Of a stretch of 64,000 nt of DNA, positions 37,760-51,103 are shown one piece after another; positions within the stretch are counted from its first letter, which is position 1, and the number at the start of each line of letters is the position of its first letter. The position numbers were made by a program, and so were the translations under genes. Where the stretch lies: positions 186,001 through 250,000 of the forward strand of contig VXAU01004727.1 in the NCBI GenBank assembly GCA_013399695.1. Reading direction: 5' to 3'. Below the pieces are notes generated by a model that had not been told where the DNA came from, ran no database searches, and saw only the letters and a program-made list of their open reading frames with translations. Source of the DNA: Formicarius rufipectus (lineage: Eukaryota > Chordata > Aves > Passeriformes > Formicariidae).

Positions 37760-40700
37760 ACATAAAGAGGAGAGTGATGAAAAGATGTCGTTCTTTTTTA
37801 AATAATTGCTCTGTAAATCGTTGTGAGAAAAAAAAAAAAAAGGCGAGTGCTCATCCTGCTGCCAACCCCACTTCTGGGTGTTGCTGTTCAGGCTTTCCTG
37901 ACTTCAGTTTTTCAGGCTGACTTCAGTTCCAACCAGTCACAGGCAGATGGTCTCATTCAGATCTTTTTAAGTTAGAGGATCACTCAACAGCAGCACTGAA
38001 AAACATCTATCAGAATTAGGTGTCTGTAATTTTTATTCTCTGGCATATTATTGCTATTGTTAGAAGCATCCTATCTTTTTTGGAGTATTCTAAGGAATTT
38101 CTGAGAGGCTCATGAATTAAGAAGTGAAAATGCTGATATGTGATTTTTAATTCTACCATACAGATGATTTGAATATCATTTCTAGCATTATATGTATTCT
38201 TTTTGTAATTAAACTTCATGATTAGTGTGACTGACAAATCAAGTGAGCAAGAACAAAAATGTCTACTATGGCTTGCCTGGAAAGATGCAGAGATTTTGGT
38301 CAGAATGAAAAGCTTTAGGTCTTAGCTTTAAAGTAAATGACCTTACTGCCACAGCTTGTCAGGGAAGGGCAGAGCACGCTGAGCACTGTGCACTGCAGAA
38401 CTTGCAGCTGCCAATTATTTTCTCCTTTTCCTTCTCCTTTTATTTCTGGGCTAACTTAAAGAGTAATGACTCTGCCCTCAGTGCCTTGCTATGAAGATGA
38501 AATCACCCTACTGCTGACCAGCCCAATGTATTTCACTCAGTGCCTGACACCTCTTAAGGCTTGAAGGGAGTGCTTTTCTTTTCTTCTTAAATTGCAGGAC
38601 TCCCCTGACTTTTTTATTTCTGAATCAGTGCAGTCATATGTAGAAGAATCTGAAGTCTGTGACAACCTGTGTTATAGAGTAGATGAAGCCTGCAGTGCAT
38701 GCTTGGCTGTTATGACTATTAGCAGTCATATTTTAGCTGAAACAATCACAAGGGAGTCCATCAAGCTGAAGGTGTTAAGCCTCCAGTGTAACCAAAAGAT
38801 ATATCTGTTTATGTGTTTTCACTGTTCTTTGGTGTACCAGGACATGTATATGTATAAGGAGAAGAGTGAAAATAATCATATGGGAGGGGAGTGGGGGGAG
38901 GGAACCCAGGAGCCCTTAAGATATATTTTTTGCATCAGGTCCCAGACTTGATGGGGATATTCTCTTCAGAGTGACTGATCAAAATATCCTGTCAGTTCAT
39001 TACTAAAGGAGTTGCAAAACTTCAGCATTTGAAGGAAAAATCATTCCTTGTCCTTTTCTCATTTTGCCCATCAGATTCTTACTGCTGCAAAAGATCTGTT
39101 AAAGTAGGAAATAAAAAGATAGGCAAGACTGACCTGCAGGTTTCTGTTTGCCTGGGAACTACTGATATATGTATAGAGCATTATTTTACTGTCAAGAGGA
39201 AGATTGCTTGCACTCACTGTGATAAACACTCAAAGCAACCCAGTAAACTTTCATAGTCTGAAAACAGAGCAAAAAGGCAATGGTTCTAACACCCAGAGAA
39301 AAGGGAGACTACTTTTACTTTCTTCTTTTTTTTTTTTTCCCTGTAGTTGGGCTTGTAAAAGAAGCTTAAATTCTCTCAAGTGATTTAATATCATGGGCCA
39401 GGTGTAGGTGTATCCTAGTTACCATGGCTGTGTCCCCCCTGGTTTGGGGTTTGTGTGTGGTACATAATGAAGGAATGCCCCAAGCTTCCCACAGCACTAC
39501 TTGTGTGGAATTAATCACAGCCAGACATCTCATCCCAGCTGCCACTGTCCCCACACACCCTGCTCTCCCCCTCCCATTCTCCAGGGGTTTTCCTTTCCCT
39601 GCCTCCTCTCGTGCCCAATGCCATCCTTGTGGGAATTGCTGCGTGTAGGAGAGGATCCCTGGAGGTCCTGCAGAGTTCCTGAGAGCTGGCTGAGTGTGCA
39701 GTGGAGACTTTGTAAATCAGCTCCAAGGTAATTGGTTGCATTTTTACCTCAAATTGTTTCCAAGAGTCTTTAAATTGAAATTAAAATGCTACGTGGATTC
39801 CCTACACTGGAAGTGTGGCTATGTGAGTAAGCTTCCCAATGGGACTCAGGTGGCTTTTTTTTTTTTTTTTTTCATATTTTACTGAGGAAGAAGAAATGTT
39901 TCACTGGAAAGAAATGGTTCTATCTAAACCACTATCTCAGGACAGTTAATACTGTGTATTCCTTTATCACCAATACTATCTTTTGCTTGACTTTTGGTCA
40001 AGTGGAAGTTGTTTGCAGGACTATATTAAACGCACTTTGAGGGAAACCAGTTTTCTTGAGTTATGAAACAGTTGGGGGCTGTTGCTTCAGTTTTACAGTT
40101 ACCCCTATGAAATACCCGAGGGTATATACATTTATTTATACAAATTATTAAAGAGAAAGCAAAGCCAACTGAAAATTAAGAAAAATCAAATCTCCAAGCA
40201 GGCAGGCAAATATAAAGGTAATAAAATAAAATCCACTGGCAGTGTTGGGAAAGGTGATTAAAAAATGAATATAAAAAAACTGTATGCTGCAAAATTTTTT
40301 TCCTGTCAATGTAAAAGCACAAATGGATTTGTAGCTATTTCTAAGAAACAGACATGTTTAAAATGCTATCACTAAACATGTAATCTCATATCTAAAACTA
40401 GTTTTTTCTGGTTATGATATAAAATGTCATAATAACATTTAATGGCCAAGAATTTGACTGTTGACTTAAAACATTTTGGAAAAGAGGATGAATTCAAGTA
40501 TCTTATGTCAAATCTAAGGTATTTATTCCTGAAAGAAAATTGTATCAGAGATGTTTAAATGTTTTCATAATACCCAGGAATCAAATGCAAGCTCCTGGTT
40601 TGCACAGCACACTTACAGATAATGCTTTTAAAGCTGGCACCATCACCTGCTGCCATTTAGTTCAATAACAAGGGCCAGACCAAGGGATTTGTATCACTGA

Positions 40701-41266
40701 AATTAAAACCAGAGAAACTATGTATTCCTTTAAGGGCCATGGAAAGCCAACAAAACTGATAACATCTACTGATGTAAATCCTTTAAACTGTGATAGCACA
40801 TAGAAGATGGCAAAAGTGAACAGAAAGATCAGAAATGTTGGTTATTACCTTATTTCATTATTGTCACTTTATTAACTGTTAAATCATATGTGATGATTGT
40901 GAAGCCGAACAAACCTAAAGGATAAACTGTTCTGAAAGCTGGAGAAAAGCAAAAAGATGTTTGGAATAAAAATAACCATTGGGTTGCTTAACTGTAAGGC
41001 AGAGAGTGAGGTGATGTCTGAGGGAACTGAGCAGATCAGCAGAAAGAGAAGTTGTGAAATGCTTTTGCTGCAGGCAGGGGCTGTGCAGGGGTGTGCTGTC
41101 TGCTGGGGCCATGGTAGAGAGCTCCAGTTCTGGAGGTGGTGGCACGGTATGAAATATGGGCACTGGCATTAACAGCACGCTACTGATGTGTGCTCCAGAT
41201 TTGTATTTCCCATTTCATTTTTAGGAAATGCGTAAGGAATGATGTTTTAACTCTAATTTATCCAAC

Positions 41267-41289
41267 ACACTGTCCAAACTGGACAGTGT
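41267..41289. repeat. 9-bp perfect inverted repeat with 5-nt loop
   Basis: ACACTGTCC (41267-41275), AAACT, then GGACAGTGT (41281-41289). Confidence 0.75.
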
Positions 41290-43656
41290 AGTGTCCGCTT
41301 GCAGGGGTTGGGCTTGTATAATACTGGGATCTCCCAGCTATTTTCTACTGATACTTGGTAAATGATGTGCTGTTTGTGGCTTCTGTGTGTTTTCTGAAGT
41401 TTGTGGACTTCAGTTAGTTGAAAAATGATACAACAATCTTATGATTGGCTATAAGGTCCTCATGAAATTACTGGCCTAAGATTTTCTGTATTTTGAAAGA
41501 AATATTGAGAGAGGGTAAGACAATATTGTGATTCAATCAAAACAATAAACACAAAATTTAAAAAAATGCACATCAGTGAAGAGGAAAAAGAACAGCATCT
41601 GGAAACACTTTCTGCTCTTTCTGGCAGCTGGTTTTGCTTCCTAGAAAAATCCAACAGTTTTCTGGTAGACTATGGGTGGCTTCATTTTCTGTAAGCAGAA
41701 CAAGCTTTAGTTCTCTGTAAAATTCAGGGTCTGTTTCTTCTCTGACTCTTTGTCAGTTTTACTCTTTTCATCTGCAAAACATGATGAAATGTCTATTATG
41801 AGGAAACAAAATACGTAGGCAAAATGCAATTTTCTTCTTGCTTTCACTACCAGAGTAGTAGTTTAATTTCAGTTGCTAAATAACTTGTGTGGTTTTGAAT
41901 GGCTGTGCTAATCTTGTATTTTACTGCATACAATATTTATGCTGATTCCATCTTTTAACTGAGAGGTGTTTTTATATGGAGCATTTATTTGTAGGTGACA
42001 AGTGTAACCCTGTGTGAACAAAATAGTTGAAGTTTGTAGAGGGAAATGGACATACTGATGATTATAGTTATGTCTTTGATTTAGTTGTACAGTTAAGAAA
42101 AGTGTGTATTTGATTCTTTAGCCCACCAACTCAACCTGCCCTTCCTTAACTTTCTTAAATTACTCAACTTTCTTAAGAACCTTATAGTGATTTAGTTTCA
42201 AAATGTATAGCACCTACCTCCTCATGGTTCTTAAATGGTTTCAGTTTCCACTTCTGATATATTATTACTTGCAAATAACTTATGACCTTGGATAAAGACA
42301 TACAAATTTAGTATAAATTACACTGATACAGCTGAAGAATGTATCAGGAAACCTCCAGGTTCTGTTGCATTTATTGTCAGTGAGTCTGTGATCTTAAAAC
42401 AGATTATTGTTTCTAAACTTTTTTTTTTTAAAGACCTTAGAAAACTATTAACTCATACCTTTGTGGAAGGCTACAAAAGGGGATTGGGCTGGCTGATCTC
42501 TGGAGGCCCTGACAACCCCTTTGTGCGTAGGGAGAGGTTATGCACTTATTGGTATCCCTACATCCATGAGCAGCTTCTGTCTCATAGACTTCTCTTAAGA
42601 CAAGGAGCATCTGCAGTAAATACATTTAAGCTGTCAGGAAAAAAAAAAATCAAACACACCGATACATCAACATTTGGCAAATTAACATACTTATCCATAG
42701 AAAACGCAGCATAACATTGTCAAGGCTCTCAGTGCACCATCTGCAAATACTCTGAGCCCTAGATCTTTGGATTATATTATATTATTATAATAATATTAAT
42801 TTCTGTCATCACATAATACTGATAAAAATATTTCAGTCTGAAATACCAGAGAATCACAATCTGGTTGCTTCAGGGTCATCTTCCCCATAATGTGTACCCA
42901 AGATTTCTTGGGGTCCTGAGAAGCATCATTCTTGTAGACAAGAGAGAGGGGTAATTGGGACTTCTCCCTCACTTCCTCATCAGCCTGCTTTGTTGATGAG
43001 CACAGTGTCACAGGTTGGTAGAGCCCTGTGGCCCAGAACCATTTCAGTCGAGCAGTCAGGGCTGTCAGAGCAGACTCTGGAGTTAAACACCTTGGGGGTG
43101 TTCACCAATACTGTGCCCTAAAGGACAGGCTCAGCTCAGGTGGAATTGCTCAGGAAATGGACTGTGAGTTCTGCTAAGTTTGTGTCAGCCTTTTGTTGAG
43201 GGAAAGGTGGTGATGTGTGATGTGAGGAAGGCTGAGCTCCAGGGCTAACAGGAAGGGTAATGGAAACCCAGCAGAGCAGGAAAGTGAAGCATCTCTCCAG
43301 CGAATAGGGCACTAATCCTGGAGAAGTGTGGTCACCAAAACACTAAACAAACACTTGCCGTTCTGCAGTCAGTGAGGCAAAACAGATGTTTCTAAACAAA
43401 AGCATTTCCAGTTGGCCTAATACTGGGCACAGAGAATGGCATGCCGTGCCTTCCCTGTCGCTCAGATCCCCATCCCTGGCACTCGGTGGTCCCCTGATGC
43501 CGGGAGGAGATGCAGAGAGAGGATCTCCAGGTGCAGCCCCACAGAACCAGCTGCCCCTGCAGGTCACACAGGCACGTGGAAGGAGTTACAAATGTTTTTG
43601 AAACTTCAGTAAGTCCCTTGTGTAGTAGCCTTTGTAATTTCCCATTACTGTAATAA

Positions 43657-43680
43657 GTGTGTGTGGATATGCACACACAC
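43657..43680. repeat. GT/AC hairpin-forming microsatellite
   Basis: GTGTGTGTG (43657-43665) and CACACACAC (43672-43680) are separated by GATATG. Simple-sequence origin is likely. Confidence 0.7.
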
Positions 43681-45383
43681 AAATAAGAGGTAATGGTATC
43701 ATAAAAACACAGGAAGGTCATAAAGAAGTTAACCTGTGCATAAATTTGCAGATCATTGCATCCGTCTTTTTAGCAAAAGCAACTAAAAAGAAGCCTAATT
43801 GAAATTAAAACAATTCTGGGAGATATATGTGCATGTTTGTGAGCAGAGGGAAAGTATCCATGTTTTGCTTGTGCTTGACAGCAAACTGTTTACATAATGA
43901 ATAAAGACATCTGTTAATTGCCTCTATGCTGTCCCATTGCTTTAAAAGTACTTAAGTGTCCTGGAGCATTCAGGTTCAGATAATTATTTCTAATGAAAGA
44001 GGATACCTTTAAAATATTTTGTCATGGGATATATAATTTTTCTTCTAACTAGAGCACTTTTGTGATAATAGACCCCACTCTCCTTCCCCAGTAGATGTAG
44101 AAACATCAATCGTTATTTTTATAGCACAATTTGTAGATAATCCTTTAAGGTTTTGGGTTTGGTTTGGAGTTTTGGAGATTTTTTTAGTGATGGTCGTTAC
44201 AAATTCTTTCTTCCATTTCACTTTGGCATGGTTTGATGTTTGAAATAGCTGTTCATTCCCCATCTACTTATCGGTCCCAGGATCATTTAAAGGGTCTACC
44301 TTTTGCAAGTCTAACAAATGATAGCAAAAAAATATGAACCTGATGCAGAGTTCATTTTTGGACTACTTTTACTGGTCATTTTTCAGTTAGAAACAACTTT
44401 TCCATTTATTAGAGAAGCAGAAAAAATAACAGTAATCTGTAGAATGACTGATTCCAGCTTCAGACAGGAGTAGGTTAAGAAATCCTCGTGCAGAGTGAGG
44501 AGCTAGAGATGTAGAAGCTTTGTGGTACCAAAGAAAGACTCAGTAAAAGCAGTCATCTGTCCTGATGGGGCAAATGCCACTTGGAGAGAGGCAGCACTGC
44601 TGGGGGTTCACCTTCTTGCACACACCATGAAAGTGAAATGGAAAGCAATCTTCTGAGGCTGGAGGCAAAATTCAAGTTCAGTGTCATAGTTACCTTTAGG
44701 GACTGAAACTGAGGTCTCCTGAGGGAACACAATTAGCAAATTACATGTAATACCAAAAAAATTACTGTATTTCAAGACTGTGAACTGATTATAGACACAG
44801 AAAGTCAGACGTTGTGGTTAATACAGTTAATGTTGGGGTCAGACAGAACAGAGAGACCTTAGTGAAAAAGAGGCTCGAATACCTAAGCTTTTTAAAAATC
44901 AGGTCAAATGTGCTCCAGGCCTTCACAGACAGGAAATAAATAGCCAACTAGCAACTTGGAATTTTAATAGTGTGTGACATTACTTCTCTACCCATATTTT
45001 GTCTTTATATGAGCTACTTAGATAATTATTTAGAAGAAGGTGCTGGCATGTTTTTATTCTATTTGATGTCTAGCAAGTCACTTAATTTTTCTTTGTCATC
45101 CAAAATGTCACCTGTGATACAGGAGTAGGATAAGTGTAATTTTTTGCACAGTGCAGAATCCAACATACCTGAATACAACATTTTTCATGTAAGACAGCTT
45201 TAGGCTTACTAACTATTATACCAAAGCCCAAAAGTAAGACTAAAAGGCCTCAGATATACTCTCTTGTTAAGAACAAACAAGCCCAAATGAAAAAATAGTT
45301 TGACATAAAAAGACAAAAGGAGGATAAGCATGAAAAATGCTTACCAGGAGATACAAATTTGGAAGACAGAACTAACCTACTTA

Positions 45384-45830
45384 CAGAATCATAGGTCCTT
45401 TAGGTTAGAAAAGACCTTTAACATCATCAAGTCCAGCCATCAACCTCACACTGCCAAGCCCACCCCCAGACTGTGTCCCAAAGCATCACATCTGTGTCTT
45501 TTACACCCCTCCAGGGATGGTGACTCCACCACTTCCCTGGGCAGCCTGTTCTAACATTTGGCAGTGCTTTTTGTGAAAAAGCTTCTCCTGGTGTCCGATC
45601 TAAACCTCCTCTGAGGCAATTTGAGGCCATTTCCTCTTGTCCTAAAGCTTGTTGCTTGGAGGAAGAGACCTCCACCCACTACAACCTTCTCTTCAGGTAG
45701 TTGTAGACAGCAATGAAGTCTTCCCAAGCCTCTTTTTCTCCATGATAAACACCCCCAGCTCCCTTGGCAGCTCCTCATCAGACTTGTGCTCCAGACCCTT
45801 CCTCCGCTTTCTTGCCCCGCCTTGGTCACA
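45384..45830 (-). mobile_element. CR1 LINE fragment, antisense
   Basis: This is a clear reversed CR1 3' region. It starts CAGAATCATAGG, continues with AAAGACCTTTAACATCATCA and AGTCCAGCCATCAACC, CTCCAGGGATGGTGACTCCA, CCTGGGCAGCCTGTTC, AGGCCATTTCCTCTTGTCCT and a CTTCTCTTCAGGTAG-like block, and ends in a GTGCTCCAGACCCTTCC block. It is well preserved and probably younger than the 20-kb copy. It corresponds to the last roughly 450 bp of the element and is truncated at the 5' side near 45830. Confidence 0.93.
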
Positions 45831-48800
45831 CTTGTCATGTGTATGAAGGAGATTTTGTGAGGGTATCTGACCAAGTGCTCCATTCCAAGGCGTGATCTAT
45901 GTAAATATTGTCCCTAAAGGTTTGGTGCCAAAGCAACTGAAGAGTGAGCTCAGTCACAACACCCTTCTGTTCCCTGTGTGTGAAACATGGATTGGTTTCT
46001 GTGTCACATGAGGGACATGCAGAGAGGTGATGCAAAGAGGAACACTACAGTGCTAGTGGAAGGGTAGGAGCAGTGGTAGATGTTTCCACAATTGGGTTTT
46101 ACTGAGATTTTCTAGATTCAATAAGTCCCATATTTCTTTCAGTTTTCTGGACCAAATTCAGCACTAAGTTATGCACTTCAGTGCCATATTGAACTCAACA
46201 GGCATACAGGGGCTGACATCAGCATTAACTATACTCATCTGTTATTTTGTCATGCCAGAGTCAATTATTTTTATTTGGCTCTTTCGGTCATACAAAATAA
46301 AACTGTCAAAGTTGTCAAGAACTCCACGAAATGAAGTCTCTGAGCTGCTGCTCTGAGATTTTTAATATTTCTTCCAATACAGATCCCTGTGCCTTAAAAA
46401 TGCTGCCAGAAGTGTATTTGGTCTGATAGTTGATAGGATGAGATCCAAAGGCTTGTGGCTAGTCAGTAAAATAGATAACTGCAAAGAATTCATCATTTAT
46501 CTGCATAGATCTTTCTCATTTCTGTATTAAAATAAAACACTTAAAAGTTTATAATATGACTAGAAAGCTTTTTCAGCATTTTTAATAGTTTTATAAAGTC
46601 ATTTTTTCATAAGAACTTTCAAATTTTGAAATATTTTGAGATCAAAGAATCATGCTGATTTAAAATGCCAAATGAAATTGAACTGACAAAAAAAAACATG
46701 TTTGAGCAAGCTGACTGCCCTTTCCAATGTCAGTTTTCCTTAGAAAATTCCTGTATCTTCCATTTTCAGCTCTACCTTCACAAGAGAACTTTCTTTACTT
46801 CAGCTGAATCCCGAGTGATCTTGTCTCTGCAATCACCCAAGGTAGAAGGGACATCCCAATGCAGCCTTTCTCCTAAAGGAAATGCCGCATTCGTTCCCTG
46901 ACTTACTTTAAAAAAATATATAAATTGAAAATTAAACAGAAAACTGAGTAAATTATTGACAGGTGCAAAGATCAGTTACAGCATGGCAGGATTCCTAGAT
47001 TTCATTCTTGAAGTATCTTGATACAGAAATAGGAAAGTAACAGTCAGGTCAGAGAAGTTGCTGGACCTCAAGAGAAGAGATCCCTAAATTTCTTTGATTT
47101 CTTGGAAAGAACACTAAATAAATCAAGTTTGTAAGAGGAGCTGCTCTGCTTGAAGGAGACACTTTCTGTCTCCACTGTTTTGTGGGAAGGAGTATATGAG
47201 CAAATAGTCAGAAAAGGCAGGTTTTCCCCTGCAGTTGATCCGTCCTGGTCAAAGGAAAGCACAGCTCCATTTGCTGTGTCCTTACTCACCTTTTGCTGTA
47301 GTTATTCCCAAACTACTCTCTGAGAGGAAAGTCACCAAGTCCTTTCAGGTGAGAGGAGCTATGGAGCCCCTTTCAGTGACCTCCATCTCCTTCCCAATGG
47401 ACGTGTTTAATGAGGCACGTTTCTCACGTGTCTCTCCAGCCCCACGGGGCTGGGACGTGCCCTGTTGGCATGGGCATGTCTCCTGGGCCTCGGGGTCCTC
47501 TCAGGGTGCCAAAGGGTTCTGTGTCTCCTCTCCTGCCAAACAGAGAAGAGGAAAATGAAGGAGGAGACTTCCTGTCAATGTCTTAACTCGGACGTTCTCA
47601 CCAAACCGCTTGCACACCTTTCAGCTTCAGGCACCTTAAACTGTTCAGTTCAGTCATACTGACAGTGGAGTTTAGACACTCTTTGGAAGACTCAGGTGTT
47701 TTAAGGTTTTTGTTTAAAAAAATCAAGGTATTACTAACTTTTTTAAAGTAGACATTAGCAAATTTTTGATTAGAGACTGCATACCTTAAACATTATTTAT
47801 TATCTAATCACTGTTAAACCATATAATCCTCATAATAATGTTTATAATCATTCAAATCAACATCCCTTTAATTATGAGGGTTGGTGTTACAGGTTTATAA
47901 GATTTGAGAGGTGCCCAAATTTATTTCCTAACGTTTTAAATTGTAAAGATTTTTTTTGTGTTGGAGATCAGGAGAGGAACAGACTGTGTAAAGTGAAAAA
48001 GGAGATCTAAGTCTCAGACCCAGGAAGAAAGCATGAATTGAACATGTCTTTGAATGGCCAATTTAAACTGTCTTCAAAGAAGCTTCAGAGTTCATAAAGT
48101 AACTTGAGTGACTTGTGCTAAATGCAGTTCATTATCATTCTCATTATTCTCTGGTGGGACTATTGGTGAATAAGATGCTTGTTTATTAATTTCATCTAGT
48201 CTGTTCAATCCTTTGTGATTTCTAAACAGGGGTTGGTTATGAATGCTGCACCATCAGCCTCGTGCCTTTGGTATAATTTATCTTTACTAACAGAATTCAA
48301 AGTATGGATTTATGGATTAGCAATTCGACTGCTGGGAATAGATGGTTTTCATCAAATTGTTTAGATTTTTGGGAAGTGAATGATCTCAAAAGTGAAAACA
48401 GGAGAAGAGTTTAACTGCCTTAAGATCAACCTTAAGTGTAAAAGTTGCTCCTTCTTTTTCTGTTAGGAACAATATATTTCATAGGATCTTAGCCTGTCCA
48501 GTGCCAGTGTGTTAGAAACATTTGTATTCTCAAAACAATCTCAGTTCCCCAACTCATGAAACCATATCCTTAAAAACTGAGTCAATGCCTAGCTGTAGTA
48601 TCTTCTTTGTTTGTTCTCCTTTGTAGGGCTGGACTGACAATTAAGTGATGTCTAATAAAATCAGAGAAAATAAATTACTCCATTAGCAAAAGTCTAGTTG
48701 TATTAAATCATTATGTAAACAAATTTATAGTGATAGAAAATCTTATCATTACTTTGAATATGTCATTTGCTGGTATGTGCATAATGCATTTCTTTTTTAC

Positions 48801-50426
48801 ATACCACAGAATGCTTATAAAAGAGTAAGTAGATGATCATAATCAAAACAATGATAAATCTCACACTAATATCTGCTACTTTCATACAAAGGCACCCTGA
48901 AGCACTTTGCAGACTGTTATATATAGGAAAAGAAATTAGGAATAGAAAATTGCACTGAGATTTCATCAATATCTCCTGGTAATAATTACAGGATTTGATC
49001 AGATTCATTCATCTCCCATTTGGCTATTAATAGGAATATGACACACTCTGAATTCAATCTTTATTCTCTTGAGGGGATTCTCTTTGGTGGGGAAAAACTT
49101 CAGAGACTTCCTCCTCCCTCTTAATGTGCAAAGTCTTTAAATACCGGCAGGAGCATTATCACTTGCAGGAATTGAGTGTTCCAGCTGTGATTATTTCTAA
49201 GTGTGTAGTACAAAGTCAAGCATAATAATCGGTCTTTGGTTTAAAACTTTTTTGGCTTTGTCAGCACTGATTAACACATCCCGAGGAACTGCAAGCACCT
49301 TAGAAAACCACAGCAAAGCCGTTCAGTTTCCGGATCTCTTTGTTTTGTTGGTGCATGTGGGGCCAAAAATTATCATTGTCCCACTTTTTTAAGAGGAAAA
49401 GAACTGCATAGGTTCTGCTGGAGAAAAAAGATCCATACTTCTCTCAACTCTTACTCCTGTACTCTCAGGCCCCAATAATTCCAGGGCAGAGCAGAATGAT
49501 TTTGCTACAATGACAATACAAGTAAACAACCAGAAAATAAGGCTATTTCTGAAAAGAACTCTAACATTTACTTGTATTGTCATGACAACACCTTTAAAGT
49601 GACCATATCACTAAGTGCTTAAATAAAATATTAAAATAAGCAGAAACATGATCAGTAAAAAAGGAAAAAAAAATTTGCTGCTCCTTTATTTTTCCCCTCA
49701 AAGAAGGTGAAAGCTATCGGTGACAGGAAAAGTGCTGCCCTGAAATATCTTTATTTGGAGCTGAAATATTAGCTCTTTTTGTGAGAAAAGAAAGAAAGAA
49801 GCGAAATGCCAATAGTTTTCTTTTTACCACTCTTTGAAGAATTCTTTATTTTAAAGAGATACATCCAACTTTAAAGCATTTTTTGAAAGAGTAAAAATCA
49901 GCAGAGAAAGCCAATCTCTGAGGAAAACCTCAGGAGACGTAGAGAGATGACCTACATTTATCCTGTGTTAGAAGGGAGTGTCCCACAGATACAGCCCTTG
50001 GAAGAGATGGAGATTAGCTCCGCACACTTGCCTTTGTTACTCACTTTTTCTGTCTTAAATGGAAAGTCCTCTCATCTTTCTTTTTGTATATTGCTGGTTT
50101 CCAAATCTAATCACTCTCTTCATCACAAAGAACAGATGTGAGTTCCAAAGAGCTGTTGTTTGAAAATGTGATGGTTGTTTTCTTGATTCCTTTAGCTGTG
50201 CTTCTTCGTAAAAGAATGTTTTGCCTGCGCGGCCCCAGTGGACGTTCCCAGTAAGGGTGATAACTGGGGCCACTCCAGAACACTCCCATGCTACCGGGAG
50301 GCTCTGAGCGTCACACAGCCCGGGCAGAACCCCCACCCGTTCTCATCTGTGAACTTCACATCTTGGAGTCATCCCAGTTGCGCATGAAAAAGACTCCTTT
50401 TCCTCAGATCATTGCAAGTTCCTGGT
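45831..50426. other. CNTNAP2 intron, unassigned
   Basis: AT-rich intron without a supportable gene, with the inverted repeat at 49511-49582 listed separately. From about 50204 onward the sequence becomes GC-rich and may already belong to the retroviral remnant. It contains the small inverted repeat GGCCCCAGT / ACTGGGGCC at 50231-50271. Confidence 0.5.
49511..49582. repeat. 16-bp perfect inverted repeat with 40-nt spacer
   Basis: TGACAATACAAGTAAA at 49511-49526 recurs as its exact reverse complement at 49567-49582. The spacer itself has CAGAAA and TTTCTG arms, so the structure is a nested hairpin. Confidence 0.85.
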
Positions 50427-50850
50427 TACGGTCATGCTGTGCTGGGGCTCTGCCGTTGGGTCAAGGAAGGAGAGGGCACATTTCTGAGGTGTTGGGCAGA
50501 AAGGGCCATTTTTTGCAGTGCCTTCTGACTTCTATGGGTCGGGCTAGAGCTTCCCAGCAGGGCGAGGGACTGGGCTGGCGTTAAAGAGCTCTGCATCCTT
50601 GGCCACCTGTGCCTGTTTCCCAGGGGACACCCATGGGCTGTCGTGTTGCGTGTCAGTGCTGGCGTTGGCTTTGTGTCGGTTGTGACTGGAGGGAACTGCT
50701 GGCGCCGTTCTCAGGGGCGCTGCCATCTTGTGAGTGCCCGCAGCCCGGGCAGCCATCTTGTGAGTGCCCGCAGCCGGGGCAGCCATTTTGTGATGCCAGG
50801 CCCAAGAAGCAGCTGTGCTGAGGGCCACAGCGCGCACTGCACTGAAGACA
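50427..50850 (-). mobile_element. class II ERV LTR-like segment, antisense, variant U3
   Basis: The left part (about 50427-50580) aligns with 51124-51260: both have CATGCTGT, GGGTCAAG and AAGGAGAGGGCACA followed by GAGGTGT and GGGCAGAAA. The left copy carries about 16 extra bases after CATGCTGT and has lost the poly(A) signal. Further right the two LTRs no longer match, and this one holds three 30-bp repeats. The right limit (AAGACA at 50850) is a guess by analogy with the other LTR. It could be the 3' LTR of a deleted provirus or a separate related LTR. Confidence 0.55.
50722..50793 (-). repeat. 30-bp tandem repeat with AAGATGGC motifs in LTR U3
   Basis: Two full 30-bp units start at 50722 and 50752, and a partial unit starts at 50782. 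On the - strand each unit carries AAGATGGC, or AAAATGGC in the partial one, resembling the core of a YY1 site. Repeated factor sites are common in retroviral U3 enhancers, so this is a plausible regulatory repeat. Confidence 0.75.
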
Positions 50851-51103
50851 GCAGGCAGGGAAATTCAGAGGACTGACACGAGGCTCCTGTTGTTAGATTT
50901 TTAACTTTGAATTTCAGGGTAGGGATGGGGAATTTTAGGGAGAAAGATCACTGCTCAGCTGCTCACCTTTTTGTGGTGCCTCAGAAGGATGGATGTGAAG
51001 AATCCCCAGTTGAGCTGAGGAAGTGCTGAGCCAGGAGTCCACCGACACCCACACCTCTCCTGAGGGAGCAGGTACTCCTCTGGATGCCAGAAGTCCTCAG
51101 GGG
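50851..51103 (-). mobile_element. ERV 5' leader remnant
   Basis: Sequence between the primer-binding site and the left LTR-like segment. Read on the - strand it contains AAAAGGTGAGCAG near 50973, a good splice-donor match such as retroviral leaders carry. No gag, pol or env homology is recognisable. The internal part of the element seems to have been deleted. Confidence 0.5.

Larger units (their letters stand above)
31317..45383. other. CNTNAP2 intron, mostly unassigned
   Basis: AT-rich intron without a supportable gene. It contains a 23-bp tandem duplication at 32350-32395, A14 at 37828-37841, T13 at 39326-39338, T18 at 39855-39872, an AT-only stretch at about 42771-42800, and the short inverted repeats listed separately. 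GC-rich patches at about 35.05-35.28, 39.42-39.70 and 43.42-43.58 kb are unassigned. A possible CR1 scrap lies near 42478-42524. Confidence 0.55.

Noticed and set aside
42478..42524. Possible CR1 3' end scrap (GGATTGGGCTGGCTGATCTC followed by GGAGGCCC)
   Set aside because: Similarity covers under 50 bp with no further CR1 blocks, too little to annotate firmly.
42771..42800. AT-only palindromic-looking stretch
   Set aside because: Low-complexity A/T sequence gives self-complementarity without meaning.
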